DNA of 35,924 bases. Source: Rhizobium sp. (GTDB taxonomy: Bacteria; Pseudomonadota; Alphaproteobacteria; Rhizobiales; Rhizobiaceae). Position numbers and translations under genes: made by a program. Under the pieces are notes generated by a model, which worked only from the letters and a program-made list of their open reading frames with translations, did not search any database and was not told the DNA's origin. Shown in pieces: positions 26,396 to 32,953 of this stretch. The stretch is taken from NCBI GenBank assembly GCA_003527225.1, contig DPXQ01000038.1, positions 70,261 through 106,184 of the forward strand, written 5' to 3'. The stretch's first letter is position 1. Each line of letters starts with the position of its first letter.

Positions 26396-27304
26396 CTAGG
26401 CGGCACTATCCGTTACCACATCGCTCTCCATCAGAAAGCCCACGACGTTGGAAATCACTTCCGGCGCACTGACGATGCGACGATGTCCGTAGCCATTGGC
26501 CCACAGCACCTGGGCAGGAATGTCTCGCTCGAGGAAACGACGGGCATGATCGACACTCACCTCCTTGTCGTCCTCCGCATGAATGACCAGCACGGGACGG
26601 GCGAGCCTTTGAGCGATCGGAACGGTATCGAAGGCATCGACCGTCCGACCCAGAACCCTTTCCGCATGCGCGATCAAGGCGCGCCGAACGGGAATCGTCA
26701 GTTTAAGATGTTCAGCGAAGCCATTGAAGATTCCTTGTATCTCGCTCGGCGCACCGATAAGCACGAACTTTCCCGGATCGAGGGCTGCCACATCCGCGAA
26801 AATGCCGCCGGCAGCCGTCATCACGGATGCCCCACCGAAGGAATGGCCAACCACGCCGTCGAAGGGCCCGAAATGGCCTTGCGCGGCGGCAATGGCCTCA
26901 GCGGCAATACGCATGTTCAGCAAACGGCCGGAGGAGCGCCCATGGCCAGGAAGGTCGATCAAGACAACTTCGGATCCGGCCTGATGGATGCCTGCGGCGA
27001 GACCGGCAAGAAACTCCGCCCGCGAACCCCAGCCGTGGACGACCAGGACGCGCGGAGCACGCTCCTTCAGCGAAACCAGCCGGTAGGCGGCAATCGTCCC
27101 CGACGAAGTCTGGAGAATTGCGCGCTCCGCTCGGGCCAGGAGCTCCGCCCCAGCTTTGAACGTCGCCTGAGCCTTAGGGGCCCAGGGCCGTCGCGATGGC
27201 GTCCGGCAAAAGAGCGAAAACGCGAGCACTCCCGCCGCCTTGGGCGAGACAAGGCCGAGGGTCGAGAAGCCGAATTGGGTGACCTTTAACGCGAAGGATG
27301 CCAT
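26396..27304 (-). CDS. Alpha/beta hydrolase
   Basis: The 302-residue protein has the oxyanion loop VLVVHGWGSRAEFL, the nucleophile elbow VVGHSFGGAS with S155, a likely acid in VIHAEDDKEVS and the histidine in NGYGHRRIV, which completes the triad. The first 30 residues are hydrophobic (FGFSTLGLVSPKAAGVLAFS) and could anchor it in the membrane. Substrate unknown; esterase or lipase-like. The ATG has AGGGA eight bases upstream. It is divergent from a MarR-type regulator across 47 bases that hold one palindrome, so the regulator very likely controls it. Confidence 0.85.
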   Translation of the reverse strand: MASFALKVTQFGFSTLGLVSPKAAGVLAFSLFCRTPSRRPWAPKAQATFKAGAELLARAERAILQTSSGTIAAYRLVSLKERAPRVLVVHGWGSRAEFLAGLAAGIHQAGSEVVLIDLPGHGRSSGRLLNMRIAAEAIAAAQGHFGPFDGVVGHSFGGASVMTAAGGIFADVAALDPGKFVLIGAPSEIQGIFNGFAEHLKLTIPVRRALIAHAERVLGRTVDAFDTVPIAQRLARPVLVIHAEDDKEVSVDHARRFLERDIPAQVLWANGYGHRRIVSAPEVISNVVGFLMESDVVTDSAA

Positions 27305-27318
27305 AGTTGGATTCCCTG

Positions 27319-27342
27319 TTAATGTTCAATCATGAACAATAA
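27319..27342. promoter_or_regulatory. MarR-type operator in a divergent promoter
   Basis: TTAATGTTCA (27319-27328) and TGAACAATAA (27333-27342) are inverted with one mismatch around a 4-base spacer. The site lies 14 bases from the hydrolase start and 9 bases from the marR start, so binding would block both genes. Confidence 0.65.
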
Positions 27343-27351
27343 AGTACAACG

Positions 27352-27819
27352 ATGAACAAAAATCAAGTCTTTCCCTGGGACAATCCCCGTTTCAAGAGCT
27401 GGATCGCCGTGGGACGCGCCTGCCAGATCATGCAGACGGCGCTTGCCCGCGCGCTAGCCCCTCTGGAGATCAAGCCGCCGCATCTCGACATCCTGATCAA
27501 TCTCTACCGCCAGCAGGACATCTCGCAGCAGCAGCTGGCACGAAAGCTTCTGGTCGGACGCTCCAATATGAGTATGCTGCTGCCGCAAATGGAGAATCGT
27601 GGCCTCATCGAAAGGAAGCCCGATCAACAGGACAAACGTATTTTGAGGCTTTCGCTCACCCAGGACGGCCGCGATCTGACGGAGCGTGCCATGGCGATCC
27701 AGACGGACCTGATTGAGCGCACGCTATCGGCAGTCCCGATCGACGACTGCCTGCTGATGGCAAACAATATGGAACAGCTGATTGCGCGGCTTCAGAAGGA
27801 CGAGGCCACTGACGACTGA
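27352..27819 (+). CDS. MarR-family transcriptional regulator
   Basis: The 155-residue protein has the MarR winged helix: ILINLYRQQDISQQQLARKLLVGRSNMSMLLPQMENRGLIERKPDQQDKR, then the wing and LSLTQDGRDL. MarR dimers usually repress a neighbouring gene and leave DNA when a small phenolic or lipophilic ligand, or an oxidant, appears. No cysteine is positioned for OhrR-type peroxide sensing near the N-terminus. The likely targets are its own gene and the divergent alpha/beta hydrolase, through the palindrome between them. The ligand may be a substrate of that hydrolase, which is inference. Confidence 0.9.
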   Translation: MNKNQVFPWDNPRFKSWIAVGRACQIMQTALARALAPLEIKPPHLDILINLYRQQDISQQQLARKLLVGRSNMSMLLPQMENRGLIERKPDQQDKRILRLSLTQDGRDLTERAMAIQTDLIERTLSAVPIDDCLLMANNMEQLIARLQKDEATDD

Positions 27820-27825
27820 CGGCGT

Positions 27826-27843
27826 GGGATCAGCGCCGATCCC
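27826..27843. terminator. Small hairpin between convergent marR and DUF971 genes
   Basis: GGGATC and GATCCC form a 6-bp stem with a 6-base loop across the DUF971 stop, seven bases after the marR stop. There is no T run, so it is only a weak candidate. Confidence 0.3.
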
Positions 27844-28192
27844 GGCTCAATCCCTTTTCTGCCAACCGGCGTTCATACTCGGCGAACAATTCCTGGCCTT
27901 TGGTTCCGAGCTCACGCAGATAGGTCCAGGTGAAAATACCGCTATCATGGCCATCGTCGAATCCGATCCGGACGGCGTAGTTGCCGGTCGGGATCATTGC
28001 ACTGATCGTCACGTCGCGCTTTCCCGGAACCGTCACCTCCTGCCCCGGGCCGTGCCCCTTCACCTCCGCCGACGGTGAGAGGACCCGCAGCATTTCGGCA
28101 GACAGCGCAAAGGTCGCGCCATCGTTGAACGCCACCGTCAGCTGTTTGCGGTCCTTCGAAACCTTGAGTTCGCTCGGCCAGATATCGCTCAT
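27830..28192 (-). CDS. DUF971 (gamma-butyrobetaine hydroxylase N-terminal-like) protein
   Basis: The 120-residue protein is the small stand-alone form of DUF971: IWPSELKVSKDRKQLTVAFNDGATFALSAEMLRVLSPSAEV and the later YAVRIGFDDGHDSGIFTWTYLREL are diagnostic. The domain occurs at the N-terminus of gamma-butyrobetaine hydroxylase and next to Fe-S or molybdenum-cofactor genes, where it may be an accessory factor; here moaA is the divergent neighbour. No Zn-binding cysteines are present. The ATG at 28192 is preferred by family alignment; an ATG six codons upstream (28210) is possible. Confidence 0.88.
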   Translation of the reverse strand: MSDIWPSELKVSKDRKQLTVAFNDGATFALSAEMLRVLSPSAEVKGHGPGQEVTVPGKRDVTISAMIPTGNYAVRIGFDDGHDSGIFTWTYLRELGTKGQELFAEYERRLAEKGLSRDRR

Positions 28193-28283
28193 TGCCTTGT
28201 CCGCTCCCATTCACTGCCCAGAGAACTAAGCGGGGATCTTGTGCGGCGCAAGACATTTTGCCCCGCGCAAGTCAGCCCCATTG

Positions 28284-28299
28284 CTTGACGCGCGTCAAG
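28284..28299. promoter_or_regulatory. FNR/FixK-type palindrome before moaA
   Basis: CTTGACGC-GCGTCAAG is a perfect 16-base palindrome. It contains TTGAC-N4-GTCAA, which fits the TTGAY-N4-RTCAA consensus of FNR/FixK regulators. Its centre is 44 bases before the moaA start codon, in the 143-base gap between divergent DUF971 and moaA. It may activate moaA at low oxygen, or, if transcription starts close by, repress it. Confidence 0.5.
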
Positions 28300-28335
28300 G
28301 AAGTAACCAGATTACGGAGAGATGGAGGATAGGCC

Positions 28336-29385
28336 TTGAGTTTCAGTACCGGTTCATTCGGCAATGCGTCAGCTTTGGCGCGGAACACCGCGCCCATGGT
28401 AGACCCGTTCGGCCGGACGGTTTCCTACCTGCGCGTTTCGGTGACCGACCGCTGCGATTTCCGCTGCACCTATTGCATGTCGGAGAACATGACTTTCCTT
28501 CCGAAGAAGGACCTTCTGACGCTCGAAGAACTCGACCGGTTGTGTTCCGCCTTCGTCGCCAAGGGCGTAAAGAAGCTGCGCCTCACCGGAGGAGAGCCTC
28601 TGGTACGCAAGAACATCATGTTCCTGATCCGCAGCCTTTCCCGTCACCTGCAGAGCGGCGCTCTCGACGAACTGACGCTGACGACGAACGGTTCGCAGTT
28701 GACGCGCTTTGCAGCGGAGCTTGCCGATTGCGGCGTGCGCCGTATCAACGTCTCGCTCGACACGCTCGATCCCGAGAAATTCCGGACGATCACCCGCTGG
28801 GGCGAATTCGACAAGGTCATGGAAGGGATTCGCGCCGCCCAGGACGCCGGAATCCGGGTCAAGCTCAATGCCGTCGCGCTCAAGGGTTTCAACGAGGACG
28901 AGATACCCGAGCTGATGCGCTATGCCCATGCCAACGACATGGACCTGACCCTGATCGAGACCATGCCCATGGGGGAGACGGGCGAGGATCGCACCGATCA
29001 ATATCTGCCGCTCTCCTTGGTGCGGCAGCGCCTTGAGGAAAGCTTCACGCTGACGGACCTGCCGCTCTCGACCGGCGGGCCGGCGCGCTATGTCGCGGTC
29101 AAGGAAACCGGCGGCAAGCTCGGCATGATCACGCCGATGACACATAATTTCTGCGAGAGCTGCAACCGCGTGCGGCTCACCTGCACCGGCACGCTCTTCA
29201 TGTGTCTCGGTCAGGACGACGCCGCCGATCTGCGCACCGCGCTGCGCGCCTCTGACGATGATGCCTATCTCTCAACCGCCATCGACGAGGCGATCAGCCG
29301 CAAACCCAAGGGCCATGATTTCATTATCGACCGCGCCCATCGCCGTCCCGCCGTCGCCCGCCATATGAGCGTTACCGGCGGTTGA
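28336..29385 (+). CDS. moaA: GTP 3',8-cyclase MoaA
   Basis: MoaA is a radical SAM enzyme that, with MoaC, turns GTP into cyclic pyranopterin for molybdenum cofactor. The 349-residue protein has the SAM cluster cysteines C40, C44 and C47 in [10 protein letters not shown], the SAM-binding [11 protein letters not shown], the second cluster motif [19 protein letters not shown], and the C-terminal Gly-Gly (SVTGG) needed for catalysis. Length is normal. The start is TTG at 28336, with GGAGG seven bases upstream. mobA and mobB, which finish the cofactor, lie 2.3 kb downstream on the same strand. Confidence 0.97.
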   Translation: MSFSTGSFGNASALARNTAPMVDPFGRTVSYLRVSVTDRCDFRCTYCMSENMTFLPKKDLLTLEELDRLCSAFVAKGVKKLRLTGGEPLVRKNIMFLIRSLSRHLQSGALDELTLTTNGSQLTRFAAELADCGVRRINVSLDTLDPEKFRTITRWGEFDKVMEGIRAAQDAGIRVKLNAVALKGFNEDEIPELMRYAHANDMDLTLIETMPMGETGEDRTDQYLPLSLVRQRLEESFTLTDLPLSTGGPARYVAVKETGGKLGMITPMTHNFCESCNRVRLTCTGTLFMCLGQDDAADLRTALRASDDDAYLSTAIDEAISRKPKGHDFIIDRAHRRPAVARHMSVTGG

Positions 29386-29544
29386 ATGGGTCGCGCCAGC
29401 GCGCGGGCTCCTGGACCGCGCGATATCCCCTCTCCCTTCTCTTGCACAGCGCTGAATTTGGGTATCCGTTCCGGAGCGCGGCCAACTACAAGAATCAGAT
29501 ATTAACCGGCCGGAATAGACCCCTGGGCCTCAGGAATGGTGATA

Positions 29545-30456
29545 ATGGCATTGTCGAAGAATACCCACGGCGCGCTCTTGATGATGCTCTCCATGGCCGG
29601 GTTCACCTGCAACGACGCCCTGATAAAGTCCATCACGCCCTACATGAACGTCGGTCAGATCATGTTCGTTCGCGGCGTTCTGACCACCCTTCTCGTCTAT
29701 CTGATCGCTCGACGCATGGGCGCGCTCGGCCATGTCCGCATTCTTGCCCAGCCGATGGTCCTGCTGCGCGTCATCTTCGAGGTCACCGCGGCGATCGCCT
29801 ATCTGACGGCCATCGGGCAGATCCAGCTCGGTAACGCGGCCTCGATCCTGCAATCGCTTCCCCTCGCCGTCACGCTCGGCGCAGCAATCTTTCTGCGTGA
29901 ACCGGTCGGCTGGCGCCGCTGGACCGCCATCATCATCGGCTTTCTCGGCGTGATGATCATCATCCGCCCAGGTCCGGAAGGTTTTACCCTCGCCTCGCTC
30001 TACGTCGTCCTCAGCGTCTTTTCGGCGGCGGCTCGCGACCTTGTGACCAAGCGCATCGAACCCGGCATTTCCTCCCTCAACGTCACGCTCTTTTCCGCTG
30101 CCGGTAACGCCGTCGTCGGTGCCCTTCTGATCGCGCCACTTGGAGGCTGGCAACCCATGTCCGGCAATGCATTCTCCATTCTCATGCTTGCCTCGATCCT
30201 TGTATTCGTCGGTTATCAGGCGATCATCATGGCCATGCGCACCGGCGAGATCTCCTTTATCGCGCCGTTCCGCTATACCAGCCTGATCTGGGCAGTTGGG
30301 CTCGGCATGATCTTTTTCGGCGAGAAGCCAGATATGTGGATGGTTTCGGGAACGCTCATTGTCGTCTGCTCGGGCCTCTACACCTTCTATCGGGAAAACA
30401 AGCGCCGCGCAAAACTGGCGATGAGCGTGGAAACGCAACCGGGCTCGCCGCTATGA
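29545..30456 (+). CDS. EamA/RhaT-family (DMT superfamily) permease
   Basis: The 303-residue protein has about ten membrane helices arranged as two EamA halves: GALLMMLSMAGFTCNDALIK to FLGVMIIIRPGPEGF, then SLYVVLSVFSAAARDLVTKR to LIVVCSGLYTFYRENK. The two internal repeats and the RPGPEGF segment between them are typical of drug/metabolite exporters. Substrate unknown. The ATG at 29545 has AGGA nine bases upstream; an ATG three codons earlier abuts that site. It lies between moaA and the exporter-mobAB unit on the same strand with a 49-base gap to the latter, so it could be in that operon. Confidence 0.88.
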   Translation: MALSKNTHGALLMMLSMAGFTCNDALIKSITPYMNVGQIMFVRGVLTTLLVYLIARRMGALGHVRILAQPMVLLRVIFEVTAAIAYLTAIGQIQLGNAASILQSLPLAVTLGAAIFLREPVGWRRWTAIIIGFLGVMIIIRPGPEGFTLASLYVVLSVFSAAARDLVTKRIEPGISSLNVTLFSAAGNAVVGALLIAPLGGWQPMSGNAFSILMLASILVFVGYQAIIMAMRTGEISFIAPFRYTSLIWAVGLGMIFFGEKPDMWMVSGTLIVVCSGLYTFYRENKRRAKLAMSVETQPGSPL

Positions 30457-30505
30457 GGGCCGGACTATCGATGTTTCGGCCCACGACATTGAGGGGAGAG
30501 AAAGC

Positions 30506-31726
30506 TTGAAGGAGGTTCGTTTTCTCGATCGCCGCACGCCGCCTCATATCGTCAGTCTCGTACTGATCGCGGGCCTTTCGGCGCTGACGATGAACATCTT
30601 CCTGCCTTCGCTGCCGGATATGGCCGCCCATTTCCGCGTCGATTATGCAGTGATCCAGATGGTGATCTCCGCCTATATTGCCATGACCGCCGTTGTGCAG
30701 GTGGTGATAGGTCCGCTTTCCGACCGCCTGGGACGCCGCCCGACGATGATCGCGAGCCTTGTCGTCCTGATACTGGCCACACTCATCTGCCTTGTCGCGA
30801 ACGACTTCTACACCTTGATGTTCGGCCGCCTGCTCCAGACCGCCGTCGTCGCCGGCCTCGTGCTCTCGCGTGCCGTCATTCGCGACATGGTGCCGATGGA
30901 GGAGGCCGCGTCCATGATCGGCTACGTTACCATGGGCATGACGCTCGTACCCATGGTCGGCCCGGCACTCGGCGGCGTCCTCAACGATGCCTTTGGCTGG
31001 CGAGCGAGCTTCTTCGCAATCCTCATTCTCGGTGCCGTCGTCCTGGCGCTGGTCGCATCCGACCTCGGCGAAACCAACCGCAACCGGTCGGAAAGCTTTG
31101 CCGCCCAGTTCAAATCCTGGCCGCAGCTCCTCTCTTCAAGCCGCTTCTGGGGCTACACCGCGACGGCAACCTTCACGTCGGGAGCCTTCTTTGCCTTTCT
31201 CGGTGGCTCGCCCTTCGTCGGCGCCACGATCCTCGAACTCACGCCGAGCACCCTCGGCATGCAGTTCTTTTTCATTGCCGGCGGCTACATGGTCGGAAAT
31301 TATTGTTCCGGCCGCTTTGCTCGCAGGGCCGGGATCTCGAACATGATGCTGATCGGAAGCCTGTTTGCGGTCGTCGGCACACTCATACCGCTGGCGCTGA
31401 TCTCGTTCGGATACAACACAGCCCTCGCCTTTTTCGGACCTCTGGTCATCATGGGCTTGGGAAACGGCCTCACACTGCCAAGCGCCAATGCCGGTATGGT
31501 GAGCGTAAAGCCGCACCTCGCCGGCTCGGCATCAGGCCTCGGAGGCGCCATCACCATGGGCGGAGGCGCGGCGCTATCGGTGCTTGCCTCGTCGCTCCTG
31601 ACTGTCGAGACCGGCGCATACCCGCTGCTTGCCGTCATGTTGGTCTCGGGTATCCTGGCAATTGCCTCTGTCCTCTATTTGCGCTTCACGAATGAGGATT
31701 CTCCTGAACGAGAAAAAAGCCGATGA
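30506..31726 (+). CDS. MFS drug exporter, Bcr/CflA type
   Basis: The 406-residue protein has twelve predicted membrane helices and the marks of the Bcr/CflA drug-proton antiporters: LSALTMNIFLPSLPDMA in helix 1, the loop 2-3 motif GPLSDRLGRRP, and GRLLQTAVVAGLVLSRAVIRDM in helix 4-5. Such proteins export bicyclomycin, chloramphenicol, sulfonamides or cysteine; the substrate here is unknown. The start is TTG at 30506 with GGGGAGAG upstream. Its stop overlaps the mobA start in ATGA, so translation of the two is coupled. Confidence 0.9.
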   Translation: MKEVRFLDRRTPPHIVSLVLIAGLSALTMNIFLPSLPDMAAHFRVDYAVIQMVISAYIAMTAVVQVVIGPLSDRLGRRPTMIASLVVLILATLICLVANDFYTLMFGRLLQTAVVAGLVLSRAVIRDMVPMEEAASMIGYVTMGMTLVPMVGPALGGVLNDAFGWRASFFAILILGAVVLALVASDLGETNRNRSESFAAQFKSWPQLLSSSRFWGYTATATFTSGAFFAFLGGSPFVGATILELTPSTLGMQFFFIAGGYMVGNYCSGRFARRAGISNMMLIGSLFAVVGTLIPLALISFGYNTALAFFGPLVIMGLGNGLTLPSANAGMVSVKPHLAGSASGLGGAITMGGGAALSVLASSLLTVETGAYPLLAVMLVSGILAIASVLYLRFTNEDSPEREKSR

Positions 31727-32349
31727 ACCAGGCCGCGCCACCTGCAATCATCCTCGCCGGAGGGCTCTCTCGACGCATGGGACGCGACAAGGCAACCCTT
31801 GCGCTCGCAGGCAGACCTATGATCGCCTATGTCACGGAACGCGTTCGGCCGCAGGTCTCGTCCCTGGCGATCAACGCGCCTGAACAATTTGCCGGTGGAC
31901 TTGGCCTGCCGCTGGTTCCGGACACGATTGCCGGACATCAGGGTCCGCTCGCCGGCGTGCTCGCTGGACTTCGCCATGCCGCGACCCTTGAGCAACGACC
32001 ATCGCATCTCCTGACAGTCCCGGCCGACACACCGTTCCTGCCATGCGATCTCGTCTCGCGAATGACCGCCGCCCTCCCCGGCGCGGATGCGATCATCCTC
32101 GCCGCCTCAGCGGGGCGCCTCCACCCCGTGGTTGCCCTGTGGCCGCTGACGCTTGCCGGCGAGCTGGAACGATGGCTACAGGAGCCGGCTAATCGAAAGC
32201 TCCAGGGCTTTATCGCGCGTCACCCTTCCGTCGCTGTGGAGTTTGAAATGACAGATACCAGGCTCGGTCCGCTGGATCCATTTTTCAATGTCAACACACC
32301 GGATGATGCGGCCCGGGCCGAGGCGTTTCTCGAGGTGTTCGAGCGATGA
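31723..32349 (+). CDS. mobA: Molybdenum cofactor guanylyltransferase
   Basis: MobA attaches GMP to molybdopterin to make the dinucleotide cofactor used by DMSO-reductase-family enzymes such as periplasmic nitrate reductase. The 208-residue protein begins with the GTP-binding signature IILAGGLSRRMGRDKATL and has VPADTPFLP with a metal-binding aspartate and FFNVNTPDD near the end. Length is normal. Its ATG overlaps the stop of the upstream MFS gene by four bases, and its stop overlaps the mobB start by four bases, so the three are one tightly coupled operon. Confidence 0.96.
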   Translation: MNQAAPPAIILAGGLSRRMGRDKATLALAGRPMIAYVTERVRPQVSSLAINAPEQFAGGLGLPLVPDTIAGHQGPLAGVLAGLRHAATLEQRPSHLLTVPADTPFLPCDLVSRMTAALPGADAIILAASAGRLHPVVALWPLTLAGELERWLQEPANRKLQGFIARHPSVAVEFEMTDTRLGPLDPFFNVNTPDDAARAEAFLEVFER

Positions 32350-32873
32350 CCGGCACACCGCGAATCTTCGGGATCTCCGGCTGGAAGAATTCCGGCAAGA
32401 CCGGCCTTGCAGTCCGATTGGTGACGGAATTCACGCGCCGCGGATACAAAATCTCGACCGTCAAGCACGCCCATCACGACTTCGACATCGACAAGGTCGG
32501 CGCCGACAGCTATCGCCACAGAGAGGCCGGCGCCCACGAGGTAACGATCGTATCGGGCACGCGCTATGCGATTATGCGTGAACTTCGGGGCGCGCCCGAA
32601 CCGAGCTTTTCCGAAATCCTCTCAAGGCTGGCGCCTTGCGACCTGGTTCTGATCGAAGGCTACAAGCGCGAGCCGGTGCCTAAAATCGAGGCCCGTCGTC
32701 TTGAGGCCAAGAACCGCGAACCGCTCGCCCCCACTGATCCCCATATTCTCGCCATCGCCGCTGATCATGCGGTCGAGGATACGCAGTTGCCCGTCTTCGA
32801 TCTGGACGACACCACGGCAATCGCCGACTTCATCGCCAAAGTCACCGGGCTGCCGAGTAGGCAGCCGAGCTGA
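32346..32873 (+). CDS. mobB: Molybdopterin-guanine dinucleotide biosynthesis protein MobB
   Basis: MobB is a GTP-binding partner of MobA that aids but is not essential for cofactor synthesis. The 175-residue protein has the P-loop GISGWKNSGKTGLAVRL, the next family motif VKHAHHDFDIDKVGADSYRHREAG, and DLVLIEGYKREPVPKIE, all standard. Its ATG overlaps the mobA stop in ATGA. A hairpin follows it. Confidence 0.96.
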   Translation: MTGTPRIFGISGWKNSGKTGLAVRLVTEFTRRGYKISTVKHAHHDFDIDKVGADSYRHREAGAHEVTIVSGTRYAIMRELRGAPEPSFSEILSRLAPCDLVLIEGYKREPVPKIEARRLEAKNREPLAPTDPHILAIAADHAVEDTQLPVFDLDDTTAIADFIAKVTGLPSRQPS

Positions 32874-32899
32874 ACCACTCCGCCGCGCTGGCGAAATGA

Positions 32900-32932
32900 A
32901 AACGGCCGCCGGATCGTCTCCAGCGGCCGTTT
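32900..32932. terminator. Bidirectional terminator between mobB and the OmpA-family gene
   Basis: AAACGGCCGC (32900-32909) and GCGGCCGTTT (32923-32932) form a 10-bp stem with a 13-base loop between two convergent genes. The stem ends in A/T tracts on both sides, so it can serve transcripts from either direction. Confidence 0.8.
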
Positions 32933-32953
32933 CCTATTGCTGATCCGAACGCT

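Noticed and set aside
25898..27289. 463-codon plus-strand open frame opposite the PPOX and hydrolase genes
   Set aside because: It spans two real genes and the gap between them, shows no domain, and is explained by high GC on the opposite strand.
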